From Cristatella mucedo (taxonomy: Eukaryota; Bryozoa; Phylactolaemata; Cristatellidae): 40,000 nt of DNA. Both the position numbers and the translations under genes were made by a program. The stretch lies in assembly GCA_009760855.2 (NCBI GenBank), contig WPIO01000133.1:627501-667500 (forward strand), given 5' to 3'. Positions 10,528 to 21,640 of the stretch are shown piece after piece (position 1 is the first letter of the stretch; each line of letters opens with the position of its first letter). The notes under the pieces were generated by a model, which saw only the letters and a program-made list of their open reading frames with translations, did no database searches and had not been told where the DNA came from.

Positions 10528-10632
10528 TCTCTCTTGGCAAAGTTTTGCTCAATTCCTTATAACTACTATGCCACGCTACCAGCGGAAAGTGGAGCAAGTA
10601 TTGTCTGCATACTCCGTCGACATTTTTTTCAG

Positions 10633-10667
10633 GACCTTTCTTCGTGGATCAACGTCGGACCGGGATT
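10633..10667 (+). CDS. LPCAT-family acyltransferase, 35-nt exon
   Basis: Small exon between tttttttcag and gtaagt. It starts on a codon boundary as the upstream exon requires, and reads DLSSWINVGPG plus two bases of the next codon. Position and spacing match the DTVTWTWQGPG segment of LPCAT1/2: the Trp and GPG are kept, the rest is diverged. The exon is too short to stand alone. The call rests on its position, phase agreement on both sides and the consensus splice sites. Confidence 0.78.
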
Positions 10668-10864
10668 GTAAGTAGTGTGCAACAGAGCCGTAAACGTAAA
10701 GGGCGCTCGTCCTTAGCTGTCACGAGGCTGGGGGTTCTCATTGACGTGCCATGCCTCCTGCAGGTCTTCTTTGCTGCCTTGAGAACTATTGAGTAGTTAC
10801 TTTGGATGTGGGGAGTCGTCTGCCGAGCAAATCATCCATGCCACTGTCGGCCCATCACTCGGGT

Positions 10865-10980
<116 letters not shown>

Positions 10981-10999
10981 AAGTTCTATGTCTATGTTT

Positions 11000-11964
11000 G
11001 TCAGGCTTCGTGTGGGCTTCCGAGTTGCACCGAAAATTCTTCAGTGATTGTAACTCGCTAGTGATGGCACCGGATCGTCATTGGTAATATCTGTAAATGT
11101 TCTTCTATCTTCGCACTCATCGGATGACTCACTAGAGACAAGAACCAACAAACCTCATGTTGCATGTTAGGTGCATAAACGGCAAAAAGACTTCGGGAAA
11201 CGCCACACCACTGGTTCTTCGATCAGAGCAAATGTATGTAGAGGCCTGATTTTGCCGAAGCTTTGTCCGAATCTTGGTTGAATGTCCCAGTTGCACCTCA
11301 GCAGTCAGTGGCGATTTTATCTTTCCTGTGTCCATGCGGCATCTGGTACCTAGGCTGCTCACAGAGCCACCAATCCTGTCCCCCAGTCTTCATCCTTCCA
11401 TGCTAGGTCGTTCGCCAAAGTGCTCGATTCATTTTCTACTGCTTGCCTCTTATTAGACTTGAGTGGCGCCTGTGCGGGCAAAAATTCGGACTCAAAACAA
11501 CCGAGAACTTGTCTCATGTAGGAGCTTGCGTCGAAGCTGCCATGTCCACACTGGGTACAATTGAGAGCCGAGACTAGCTTCGTTGTTGGGCTGTGGCTGT
11601 AACATTCGCTCTCGCATGGCAACACGAGAGATATCGCCAGTTTCGGGGTCGTAAAGTTTCACGTTTTCATCAAATGGAAATGAAGCAGCAACCATCAGTG
11701 GACACCTATCTGTTGCCGCCTATGCACTCTTGTATAACAGTCATCCAAACTTTAGCCGCCATCCTTCTATAGGTAGCTTTCTTTAGCAATAAACTCCTGT
11801 ATTCGACCTCATGCATTCCCACAGAGTGGTCTGCCCATGCAAAGCGTCTATGAAGGCAGCATCCGTTGTTGCTTCTTGTGTATGTTCGTGAGTGGTCGGC
11901 TGCCTCAGAAGTCTCCGACCTGCCACCAAGAAGCAGACCGCTCGGTTAGTTCCTCGGTGAGACT
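11000..11964. other. intron sequence; unidentified coding-like text on - strand
   Basis: On the - strand, 11695-11359 gives two overlapping frames that could be one frameshifted coding segment (KLYDPETGDISRVAMRERM in one, SSYMRQVLGCFESEFLPAQ in the other). It may be a decayed transposon ORF. No family was recognised. Confidence 0.3.
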
Positions 11965-12165
11965 CGGTAATATTTCATTTGTATAGCACCCTCAGAGAAC
12001 TTGATCTCTGTCTGGGCTCTTTACATATGCTGCAAAGGAATCGTGATCGAACGGTTAGTGGTAGCATACTCAATGTCATCGTGCATAACATGGTTAGAAG
12101 CGTGTGGCGTGACAGAGGGTCAGCATGCAAATATGCAAATACGGTTAGTGGACAATTATGGGTAT
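11965..12165 (-). mobile_element. L2-like LINE 3' UTR and tail, antisense to LPCAT
   Basis: Read on the - strand this matches the L2-like 3' UTR: gcatgctgacc, ctaaccatgttatgc, ccactaaccgttcgatc. The tail follows, agcatatgtaaagagcccag to ttctctgagggtgctataca. Confidence 0.7.
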
Positions 12166-13926
12166 AGTTCCCTGCCCCTTGCAGGTCAAAACTGATGACA
12201 TAGACTCTCAAGTTCTCGTGTGTCTTGACTCCAAAGTTCGACAGTGCAGGCGAAGTTATAGGTATAAGTGATAGACATGCAAGAGAATGACTCGCTGCTG
12301 ACGACGGCTGTCAGCATACTCGACGGCTGCCAGCCTAGCTGATTTCTCACTGGCCACGACAGTGCACAGGTGTAGAGTAGAGGGAACAGGTAGAAGCCCG
12401 GTGGCCTCTCTTTGAATGGACCCACCTGAACGGGCGTTCGTTACCGGGCAGCAGCTACGGCAGGTCACGTCCGAGCCCCTTCAAGGGTTCCCGTGACCTC
12501 CTCCGGAATGGGGGTCACGGTGTAACCTCATCTTAGCTTAGTCCTGGTTGACACCAGCAGCAGCATTTGTCGCAGGGTGTCCTAGTGACAGATGAGGTTG
12601 GACCAGAGTCTGCCAATCAGTAATCGATCAGGTACAGCCTGCAGTCTCTTCACTGTTTCTTTGCTCTCGAGACTGCTCGCTAACTGTGTGTCCAGTGATC
12701 ACGCGCTTGCTACCATGAATATGCAGTCAATGCGAGCATTGCAACATTGCTACTGCACCCTAGTACATTCAGCCTGGCCTTAGTTCCGAGTCGTCTCGGC
12801 TGAACCTGATGTTCTCTTTGCCTCGCTTGTTCAGTTGCTTGCTAAAAGATCTAGCCGTGGTATTTACCTTAGCCTCTGGCTTCTAAAAGGTGATTACTGA
12901 CGAGCCTTGGCTTAGGCTGGGGCTGCAGCTGCTGCTGCCGGCTGCCGCAAAGCAAGCACGTTTTGGTTTATGCTGCCGTAATAATGGGCCAGCAGAATGT
13001 CAGACTCATGAAGAGTGGCCACCACGCCTGCCGAGATTAAGCTGAGGGGGCAGTAGTGCTCACTGCAGCAGCCTCGATCCTTTGATCGTCGTCGGCGTTC
13101 CTTGCACTGTTGTGCAAGCAGCTGCATGTCCGATCTTCGCACGACGAAGAAACCAACTTGCAGAAGCCGCCAGAAACCAGCTTCTTGGCATCGTTTCACC
13201 GTTATGCAGCTTGCAGGCGATCGTTGCCGTTTGATCGTTGCCCATTTGAGATGAATAGGAGCTGAGCCAGCATAGTATCTGTGTGGGAAAAAACTGGACT
13301 TGTGCAGCAGCGCAAGCATGAAGCTCCTCGAACTTTTTCGTCTCGGAGCTGCTCGGACATCGCTGCAGAACATCGCTGGTCTCGTCTCTCACTTTCGCGC
13401 GTACCCTCTGTCCATCGCTCTGCACTACATGTCGGCAGCTATAGCTGAGAATGGTGGAGTATTGAAGGCTTGCCTCCGGCGTCGGTCAGTAGTGCCTCCG
13501 GTGTCAGAAGTCTCGCGTGAGCTAGCAAGCTTCAGTGGCCACGTTCTATGGCCTAGCACGTTCAAGTCTCTTGAGCCACTCGGATGCTTTAGGTGCCATC
13601 CCTTTGCCGAACTAGGAGAGGGGCAGTTTCTTCGGCAGGTTGCAGGAACGCACCATTGCACGCGTGGACGTTACTTGTGAACATGCTGCACCACGTGAAA
13701 CTCTTTCTGCAACACTAGTGCAAGCACTCCACACCGCTGTGGCCCCCTGCGGGTTGCACCACCGCCAGATTCATTCAGATTCCGGCACGAGACATGTCGC
13801 TCGTCGTAGCCTCCAGTCCTTTCCACCGCTCGTGCCCTGCCTCGTGACCTGCCTGCCGTTGCCCCTGCCGGTCTCGTGTCGCGGGAGTCGTGAACCCAAT
13901 GCAGAGCAGTATTTTCGCTGTTCCAG
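12166..13926. other. intron sequence with no recognised feature
   Basis: Several open frames (12912-13425 -, 13300-13680 +) have no recognisable domain. The pyrimidine tract and ttccag at 13915-13926 form the acceptor of the next exon. Confidence 0.4.
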
Positions 13927-14064
13927 GGTGACGATGTTCATGTTTCATCTCAGCTACCCTCACACACCGCTCGAAATCGAGTTCCTGCCGGTGTACTATC
14001 CGAGTGATGAGGAGAAGAAAGATGCTCGCCTGTATGCCGACAACGTTCGAAACCTTTTGTCCAA
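13927..14064 (+). CDS. LPCAT-family acyltransferase, EIEFLPVYYPS exon
   Basis: Internal exon of 138 nt between gctgttccag and gtaagt. Its first base completes the Leu codon begun at 10666, and it ends with two bases of a Lys codon. It encodes VTMFMFHLSYPHTP, then LEIEFLPVYYPSDEEKKDAR and LYADNVRNLLSK. The block EIEFLPVY.PS.EEK..P.LYA.NVR is a hallmark of LPCAT1/2/4 and of plant LPEATs just after the acyltransferase core. It retains nearly all conserved positions, arguing that the gene is functional and not a relic. Confidence 0.93.
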
Positions 14065-14960
14065 GTAAGTCGTTCCCAAACAGTGCGTTTGCGTAGGCTT
14101 CTTGCCCTGCCCGTGCCTGCCACCTGTATGTGTGCGCTTTCGTGCTTGTACGTGTCCTCGTCTATATGCCGTGAATGCATGAACGTGGGGCACCCGTGCA
14201 CCATCTCCCTGCCCCCCACTGCCCCCAGCAATGGCCATCACGTCCGTCACGTGTTCATTTACTCGTCCGATGGCTATCGCCATCGCTGGCTGACCCTGCT
14301 CGTTGGATGTATGCATATGCCTCTATGCCTCAGCCACACGTGCGTGAATGGCTCGTTGGATGTGATGCTCCCTCTATGCCTCAGCTGCGCGCCGCGCGCG
14401 CTCGAGCTCAGAGCAGCCGAAAGCAGCAAAGTCAGGTCAGACTTTGTGTCGTCAGACTTTGTCAGTCTTTGTCAGACTTTTGTCAGTCTTTGTCAGACCG
14501 GTCAGACTTTGCCTCATCGCAGTGGATGTCTCTTCATTGCACGGTGAAAGCCACTCACTTCCGGGCCACCCACTCCTCATCACCAGGCTCTTCCGACACT
14601 GTAGAAGACACGTGGAAGTCAGCTGATCTTCACTTGCTCACTTTGTCTCAGCATCGTGCCGCCAGCCGGGTCACTAGAGAGAGAGTGAAGTGTCTTTAGT
14701 TGGCTCACGTGTTTCCTTCCTCTCTTCCTTCCATGCTTTCCAAGCTTCCAGTGCTCTCGGTGGGCTGAGCACAGGAGCAGTCTGAAAGTTATTGCCGTGG
14801 GTTTAACCTTGACCATGCCCAATCCTGCCAAGCATTGTGTGTCACACACAGTCGCCTCTTTGGGGCGCGCCACCCTGCTGGAGTGTTGGGAGCCCCTCGC
14901 TGTGCCGTCATATGCTGCTGTTACAAGCAAACGTGAAAGAGACAGTGAGAGATGGAGAGT

Positions 14961-14962
<2 letters not shown>
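14065..14962. other. intron sequence with a short tandem repeat
   Basis: At 14432-14512 the phrases gtcagactttgt and gtcagtctttgtcagac are repeated about six times. Otherwise nothing was recognised. Confidence 0.5.
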
Positions 14963-15019
<57 letters not shown>

Positions 15020-15040
15020 GACAGACAGACAGACAGACAT
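14963..15040. repeat. (GA)n microsatellite grading into (GACA)n
   Basis: GA run of about 45 bp followed by agacagacagacagac and GA-rich imperfect sequence to about 15080. Confidence 0.95.
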
Positions 15041-15620
15041 AGAGACAAAGACAGGGAGACACAGAGAAACAAAGACATGGAGACAGACAGGGTACGTATA
15101 CATGCATACACACTTGCACTTGCTTGTTGCAGATGCAATGTTAACGGTCAGCTTTAGCCTATGAGCTTCACGGCATGCTTTTACTGTATACTTATGGGTC
15201 CGTTTGCTTGATTAGGCCATTAAAGGCAATTTATTACCACAGGAGCAAGCATTCAGGACATCGAGAGTGGAAATCAGAAATCGGTCATTCTGTGGTGCAA
15301 ACAACCTGCTCGTCAAGTTGCTATTATGGCAAACCATCCAGTCACACTTGTACTATCTTCTGCTTATATGCCCGTGTGTGGTGATGCATCGGTATTTGGC
15401 CCTAGAGTGTATATACGTGCATTGCCGTGAGTATGCACCGTCATATGCATACTTCAAAGCTCAAGCAGTATTCAATGCACATATTGTAGCCAGCAGACTT
15501 TTCTCTCTTGGCATCTGTTGCAGCTGAACTGTGTGCTGTTGCAAGAGAACCATTGTGGCAAGCATGGCTCGACAGAAGCCTGCTCTCAGGATGACCCCAG
15601 TCCTGCCGTAAAAGGCCTCA

Positions 15621-15755
15621 TCTGGTTTGGTCCAGCGGTTAAGGTGCTCGCCCCGACCAAGGTCTGGCTGAGGTTGTGGGCTCGAGCCTGGAGGCATATG
15701 TGAAGCGCCTGAATAAAGATTAGGTTCTCTTAGGGCGCTATACAAATTAATTATA
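15621..15755 (+). mobile_element. SINE-B copy 2, best preserved
   Basis: A perfect pol III A box TGGTCCAGCGG lies at 15628-15638, and a B-box-like GGGCTCGAGCC at 15678-15688, spaced as in a tRNA gene. The tail agcgcctgaataaagattag then gttctcttagggcgctatac follows, and an AT-rich end. It is a tRNA-derived SINE whose tail matches the L2-like LINE. Confidence 0.85.
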
Positions 15756-16539
15756 TATTTTTATATATCCTGGGTCATCCTCTGATCCATCCCAGCTGGC
15801 TGCTGTATGCAAACAGACCATATTTGTGAGATTTACCTGACTTATGTATCCCCCCTTGTTGCTTCGTTTATGTGGGGCCTTTAACTTGGGTCGCAATGGC
15901 CCACAAGGCCCGTGATGGTCCACTAGGTAAGATTAGCTGATCAAGCGGCCTCATTTATATAAATACAGCACTGACCAATGAAATCCGTGCAGCCTATGAA
16001 TCAAGATACAGCCGAAGATATTTCAGTGTATTTCATTTATTGCTGGCCAATAAAATTTCACCAAAGCATAGGATTTGCATGAGATAGCAATATTTGTGAC
16101 AAATCATGCAGGTGATCACCTTAGTTTTTTACCAAGAGCATAAATATGAGCAGTCACCCTGCAATTGCAGTGTCTGGGACAATTTCTGGCTATCTACATA
16201 GCCACATTCTCGATGAACATTACTTTGCAGGGCACCCGGAGCACTGCAAAGTAGGATTTACTAGATGCATTACGTTGTTACCGAGTTCCAGGGGTCAAAG
16301 GCAAGTTCCCACCAAACCAGCCATACTCCGGCCACTCTGCCGCTCGCCATGCCGCCGAGCTAGGATAAGACGAGAGGCAGTCAGGTTAAACCTCTTTATA
16401 ATAACGCATGCGCCAACAACAACAGGGGAACTAAACAAGTCTACAAGGAGGGTCCTAAACAAAACACACTCATCTTAGCGCCAACAAACGTGTCAGTTGG
16501 ACAGTCGGCTTGTCAGTCCTGTCGTTGTACCATCTCCGA
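15756..16539. other. AT-rich intron sequence, little recognised
   Basis: Around 15900-15932 a piece reads cccacaaggcccgtgatggt then ccactaggtaag, a mix of the LINE-C start phrase and a SINE-A head. 15940-16140 is AT-rich. 16320-16540 may be an extension of the repeat at 16540 but is not matched in the second copy. Confidence 0.4.
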
Positions 16540-16985
16540 ATCCAGCAGTACAAGCGTATGCCATCCAAAACCCGGCTGGCTGAGTAACTGCTTGGCTAGC
16601 CCGAATCGACAACTACCACAGTCGTGAGCTTCCACCGAAAGACGCCAACAAACGGGGGGGGGGTCACGAACACGGGGAATGCATAAGTCTCAGCAACGAG
16701 CAAGCTATCCAGCTCCACTCGGGCTTTGGGTACTCGTTCCCTTGTGTGCGCGGCAGCATCGCCGGAGCACGCCTGCACGAATCCAGGTGTGTAACTCGGC
16801 GAGACCGGGAGCCTCCAACACCACGACTTACTCGGCCAACTTCTCCTACCCAAGAGCCCCAGTGGCCTCAAGTCACCACTCATGCCATAGGTCCGATCCC
16901 GGCCTAGCCGGTGACCCTAACCCTCATTATAGCCGCCCGGCCCCAGCCAACCGAACCCAGCCTGGGTACAACCTATCCTCCTCTC
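16540..16985 (+). mobile_element. element D, copy 1 (unclassified interspersed repeat)
   Basis: Aligns over about 400 bp, in reverse orientation, with 28010-28440. Shared phrases are ctgcttggctag, cgacaactaccacagtcgtg, cttccaccgaaagacgccaa, gcatcgccggagca, the gcctccaacaccacgactta block and ggcctagccggtgaccctaa. No coding capacity, terminal repeat or poly(A)-like end is evident. It could be a non-autonomous DNA element or a solo LTR. Confidence 0.7.
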
Positions 16986-17454
16986 TAAAATTGTAACTCA
17001 ACAAGTGTCGGGCATTTTTTCAGCAACCATCAGGAGTTTGAGGCATGTTATCCTGAATGTGCACAATCGTAGGCTTGGCGAGGTTCCAAAATATGCAACA
17101 AATCGATGTTGCGATGGAATAGACAAACCATCCAGCATGGTTTTCTGATAAACCAGCAATTGAAAAATTCTTCTAATCATATCCTAGATCTTAACTCTCT
17201 CACTTTTCCAAATGCATGCACTAAACTAGACTCTCGTTATTTCAATGAGAACTTGTAAGTGCATGCATCGTGGTTTTGGGATCTCGGTTGATTACCAAGA
17301 CTTGTAAAATGGTTTGATACGGCTATACGGTTCTCTTTATATCAGGAAACGTATTTGGCTCTCGTATCTCGCTCTAACGCTCGTCCCTTTGCTTTGATCT
17401 TTGATGCTGAAATTGTGCGAACGTCGTCGAAAGCCGATGAATATGCTTCCTTTC
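16986..17454. other. intron sequence with no recognised feature
   Basis: Nothing recognised on either strand. Some short phrases (cttgtaaaatggtttgatac) do not recur. Confidence 0.4.
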
Positions 17455-17545
17455 CAGCATATGTAGAGTGCCTACAGGGAGAGTAAGTTCTCCTGTGGCG
17501 CTACATGCGATGTTATGTCACTAGTATTACTATGATTATAATAAG
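17455..17545 (+). mobile_element. L2-like LINE tail next to an LPCAT splice acceptor
   Basis: Reads agcatatgtagagtgcctac then agggagagtaagttctcctg, tggcgctacat and an ATT-rich end, a substituted version of the L2-like tail. It ends about 18 bp before the exon at 17563. Confidence 0.6.
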
Positions 17546-17562
17546 TCACTGAATCCTTACAG

Positions 17563-17715
17563 AGAGCTGGGAATACCGCTCACGCATCACACCTACGAAG
17601 ACCTCATGGAACTCCAGAAGCGCTTCAAGAACACGCGACCGTCGCCACTTGCCATATGGAGAGACCTGCTCCTTCGAGGGTCGATCGTCATGCCTCGGGA
17701 GCTGTTGCAGGCCCA
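17563..17715 (+). CDS. LPCAT-family acyltransferase, HTYED exon
   Basis: The acceptor ccttacag precedes an exon whose first base completes the Lys codon from 14064. It reads ELGIPLTHHTYEDL, then MELQKRFKNTRPSPLAIWRD and LLLRGSIVMPRELLQA. ALGIP.TDHTYED is conserved in LPCAT1/2 immediately after the NVR.LMA segment, so the first half is secure. The second half is not recognisably similar to the family. Two endings are possible: a good donor GTGAGC after 17715, or, if unspliced, an in-frame TGA at 17717-17719 ending the protein here without the C-terminal EF-hands of LPCAT1/2. The - strand succinyl-CoA synthetase gene beginning to read toward it at 22.6 kb limits where further exons can lie. Confidence 0.82.
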
Positions 17716-18697
17716 GTGAGCAGTGTATGGTGTATAGGGCAGCTGCTCCTTCCGGATCTGTGGCTCGCTGCTGGCTCCTTGCGCAACGTAACTTCAACTG
17801 ACCAAACCGAGCCGACTGCTCAGAGCTTCCGCTATCACTCACATTCCTCCATGAAGGCGAAGGGCCACTGGCCTATGCAGTCACTTCCTAACTTTCACTT
17901 TCATTTCTGCAGAAAGACAGACACGTGTGGCAGGCAATCGAGCTGGCCGCTGGTTGGTGTCGTACTTGCCATCACTGCTTGGATAACGCCACACATGCTT
18001 CGTTGCTCCGCCGAGGACTGTCGAGGCAGGATGGTCGCTTGCACTTGCACTCAGTTGCCTCTAGCTCTCCCTGCTCATTCCTTTCCCACGGTAGACCTTG
18101 TGTGGGGGGATCTCCGTCGAAAGTCTCGGAGGTTCTTTGTTTGTTTGTTTGAAATCTGAGTTTTTGCGCTTGAGCTTTCACACGGCAGCTAGGAGATTGA
18201 AGCTTGCTTGCTGAGTCCTGTCAACATGGTGATCCCAGGCCATTTACCTGGGTAGATTATTGTTGCAGAGTGTCACTAACTTGTAGCACATGCGGTCGTT
18301 TTATCGTGATTACATTTGGATTAAAACTATCCAACACCGGGGGGGGGATAAAAAATGCCAACTGCTCTCGATTGGTCGGCAGCAGCTGAAGTTCGTGAGA
18401 GCCGTCAAAGGTATGCCGAAATGGCGATTGGGAGGTTGTTCATCAACCGCCATTGTACTGCAGTCGTTTATCTTTCTCTTAATGGAAGAGTTCGGAACAC
18501 ATACCTCAACAGACGTCGGTCAGCCGGTGCCCTTTGAAGTGATAGGGCACCCGTTAATTCGTTCGGGGCGAGGCTCCCCTTCTTTCCACAGTTCGTACTC
18601 CTTCCGAGAGAAAAAGTACTGGAAGGCGAAGGGAGTCGTGCTTCCCTCTTCTCGCTACAGCACGTCTCGTCTCAACTCCCATATCTGCATGTATTGA
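17716..18697. other. no confident exon; possible LPCAT 3' part
   Basis: After tttctgcag at 17904-17912 both relevant frames stay open to about 18150. One reads KDRHVWQAIELAAGW and the other contains a hydrophobic WPLVGVVLAITAWI. Neither resembles the EF-hand region of LPCATs, and the phases do not decide between them. A run of nine G lies at 18339-18347. Confidence 0.3.
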
Positions 18698-19160
18698 TTG
18701 ATGACATCCGAACATAACTTTCAGGCAGCAAACTTTCTTAAATTGAATGATGATAAAACCAACCTACTAGTTATGGGCAAAGCAAGTGTGATTCCGAAAT
18801 TGGAAATTATAACGCTCAAAATCGGCTCTGCCAGCACATGTCCCGTTGAACCTGCACGAAATCTAATAGTCTTGTTCCAAAATGACCTTTCATTAGACGA
18901 ACAGCTCCACAGACAAATCGGCATATTTTCAGATGCATGTCGTTGCTAAAATTCGGGCTCCCTTAGGCAGAGATACCACATCTAAGTTGGTCCATGCATT
19001 TGTGACATCCCGTCTCGACTTATGTAACTCACTGCTTGCTGGTCTACTGGCCTTTGCATACAGGCGCTTACAGTTGGTGCGAAACTCTGCAGCCAGGCTT
19101 GTTATTGAATCACTATGCCATCAACATGGAAGCCGAGCGACCTTTCTTGCTCTAATGTGA
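18698..19160 (+). mobile_element. LINE ORF2 fragment, thumb region
   Basis: Two frames joined by a frameshift near 18935. The first has NFLKLNDDKTNLLVMGKAS and the second has TSKLVHAFVTSRLDLCNSLL then AGLLAFAYRRLQLVRNSAAR. This is the typical CR1/L2 reverse transcriptase C-terminal region. It is truncated and dead. Confidence 0.85.
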
Positions 19161-19628
19161 CAAACCCGGGTATACGATTGCCAGGTATAGCTAAGCTAAT
19201 GATTTGAGGCCTTGTAATTGTAGTTTGAGTAGAAGCTAAAACGCATACACCAATCTTTGGGGTGCGGTACAGAGAATTTCATGAACGTGGCTAACTGTTT
19301 GATGAAAAATCATCTTAAAATGTACTTTTTGATGTGCATTCTTTTTAAAATTGTATAGTGAAGAGAAAATCACCCGAAGAACTTTAAAGGGCGCGTGCTT
19401 ACAATGACTATTTTCGAACAAGTACAAAATTTAACTAATTAACCAGAGCCCTAAGCGAACGGAGAACCCCAGACACGGCTTAATAGATCTGAATCTCTAA
19501 GAGACTGTTAATTTATGGTTACAACTTTAATTTAAACTTTACGTTTATAATTTAAAATTTCTCTTACGAGTCTCACAAGCTCGTAGCTGGCTACGTGGAG
19601 GTGCAGGAAATGCTGATTGAAAAACCTA
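19161..19628. other. AT-rich stretch with no recognised feature
   Basis: Nothing recognised. Low-complexity AT-rich sequence at 19500-19565. Confidence 0.4.
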
Positions 19629-19757
19629 ATTCCTTTGTATAGCTCTGTAGGAGTACTTAATCTCTAACCAGGTGCTTTACATGTGCCGCAGAGGTCGAGC
19701 CCTCGACCTTAAAGGTCGGTAAAGGCGAGCACCGAGGCCCCTGAGCCAAATCAAAAC
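19629..19757 (-). mobile_element. SINE-B copy 3
   Basis: On the - strand: a tRNA-like head (tggctcaggggcctcggtgc tcgcc), a degenerate B box (gggctcgacct), then the tail agattaagtactcctacaga and gctatacaaa. Confidence 0.7.
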
Positions 19758-19769
19758 GGCGTCATCGAG

Positions 19770-20145
19770 TAATCAATGGCTAAATAATCGGGCCGCTGAG
19801 ACTAATAGTATCGGCGATCGTTAGGCGCAGAGCGTAGTAAGCACCGTCAGTGAGGTTAGAGGGCGTTCTCGTTAATCCTAGTAGAACGTAGCCGAGGTAT
19901 TGATGAAACAGAGAGAGTTTACCTGTACCTGAGGTCATCCACGTTAGCATTAATATCTCCAGCCATCAAAAGTGGCCTCTCACACAATTAGGCAGCTTGG
20001 TGAGGACGCCTGAAATTTTATCGGCGAACAGGAAATGCAAGGTTGGTCGCCATGGTAAGGTTGCCACGTAGTGGCCGGTAGAGAGCAACCGCGAGAAGCA
20101 AGGTTTCCATAAGAGAAACAGCAACGTCCGATTCCTACGAAGACG
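19770..20145 (-). mobile_element. LINE endonuclease-domain fragment
   Basis: Read on the - strand with stops, it gives LLAVALYRPL, then about 30 residues later LCERPLLMAGDINANVDDL. This matches the APE-type endonuclease of L2/CR1 LINEs (VYRPP... GDFN.HVD). Further downstream text such as SNLTDGAYY is degraded. Confidence 0.65.
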
Positions 20146-20606
20146 CTGGCCCACAAGGTCCACCATGACTTGGATCCTTGATACCAAGCTAAACTTGGAC
20201 ACGGCCAGCTCAAGCTTCCTCGCGCCCTCAGATTCTCTGCACTATAAATCAGCCGTTCCATTCCTTTGCTCTAAGACCATTGGCGACGGAAGCTTTGGCA
20301 CTGCAGAGCCTAGACTATGCGGATCGCTTTCTTACGGAACGACATTCTCTCTCCTGCTGCCGATTGTGGCACATTCTTTCCAACCGTCTTGAGCAGCTAC
20401 TTCCATGCTGCTCACTACTCAACTGCCCTCTTAACTCAACTATCTCATTCCTTTTGTTTCACGAGATGAAGCCTGTTGGTTACCGAATGTGTACCGAAAG
20501 CCGCTTAGGCTGTGAGTGCGAAATACAAAACTCGCCTGAGTAGCATCCACATCTGGTCTTTGTGGCTTTGTGCAGTTACAGACAGAAATATATTACATTA
20601 CCTTAT
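20146..20606 (+). mobile_element. LINE-C 3' end
   Basis: Collinear with 9190-9675: begins ggcccacaaggtccaccatg, contains AVPFLCSKTIGDGSF and a decayed SLP.FLRND-like region. It ends with the aaagccgcttaggctgtgag phrase, atacaaaactcgcctg and an attacatta tail. Confidence 0.8.
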
Positions 20607-21234
20607 CTCTTTGCTATAATCAGGCAGGATACGTAGCAGTGATATTTTTGTTTTCTTTCCATCGTCGTCTGGTGCGAGGCTGCGATGAACAAGTAGAGAG
20701 GCGTGCTACCGCCGTCCATCAAACCATCTAGGCAAATAAGTCGCCCTAATGTATAGAGATGCCGCAGCACAGGGGGGTGACGTGCTCTTGGACGAATACT
20801 GGCAGCCATGGATTTATCTCCCTAGAGCAGCGATCCGTTCTATCTGAGTCGGCTCTCAACGTTACGCCCGTGCGCTAGCTCGGCGATCAGGAGAGATGGC
20901 ATCGAAAACTCAACCACTGCCATACTCGGTGGGCTGAAAGATTCAGATCCACCTCGAGGAAACCTCCCATTCTAGGGGTAACAGCGGCTTTCACTGAGAA
21001 AATGTCTTCTGTTAGGGAAAATGCCCCCTTCACTAGGAAAAAGTCCCCTGAGAAAGCAAACGTAACCTTTTAAAGAAAGAAAAGACTAGAAGTAAAACTC
21101 GGCCGATTCGGCGAGCTTGTCTATCTAGCGCAGACGAGCCGGACCCACGACCCATGGACAGAGGAAAGTTTGCTTCTTACCAGTTTTCGGATCCAGGACA
21201 ACCTCGTTTAAATGGATCACGGGCTACAGAACGA
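20607..21234. other. no confident gene; one open - strand segment
   Basis: On the - strand an ATG at 20809 opens a 68-codon frame with MAASIRPRARHPPVLRHLYT and, later, DGGSTPLYLFIAASH. The last piece loosely resembles an ankyrin repeat (G.TPL..A...G.). One half-repeat is not enough to name a protein. Confidence 0.25.
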
Positions 21235-21355
21235 ATCGACTTCTTGTCCGGACCGAGGTCTGGCCGAGATCGTGGGCTCGAGCCCCGTGGCATATGTGAA
21301 ACGCCTGAATAGAGATTTAAGCTCTATTAGGGTGTTATACAACATGAAATATTAT
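21235..21355 (+). mobile_element. SINE-B copy 4
   Basis: Contains ggaccgaggtctggccgaga, B-box-like GGGCTCGAGCC at 21274-21284, and the tail gaatagagatttaagctcta then ttagggtgttatacaa. Confidence 0.75.
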
Positions 21356-21439
21356 ATTATTAATACTTGGAAGATCTTATGTCTGACTTGCAAGCCACCT
21401 GCACAAATCCGGTCATGTCCTTGCTCCTTAAGTATTCTC

Positions 21440-21640
21440 TTAAACCAAACTCGGCACTTAAGTGATCTCTCTGCTCCTCGCACTAAAGTGAGAAATATTT
21501 TGGTGATAAGGCCTTCAGCTCGTATGCACAGAAAGTCTGGGGCTGGTTGCTGGCTATGGTCCCGACCTTGCACGATTAGGACACATTCTATTCCACTCAA
21601 GCTTTTCCGTCGCGCTAGTGAATCGGTCTTGGGAGTTCCC
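21440..21640 (+). mobile_element. LINE ORF2 C-terminal remnant
   Basis: Frameshifted but recognisable: DLSAPRTKVR, then FGDKAFSSYAQKVWGWLLAM, matching the GDRAFSSYAPK.WNSLP block at the end of L2-like ORF2. Confidence 0.5.

Noticed and set aside
15626-15690. A functional tRNA gene
   Set aside because: A and B boxes are present, but the sequence does not fold into a full cloverleaf and continues into the SINE-B tail; other copies show the same structure.
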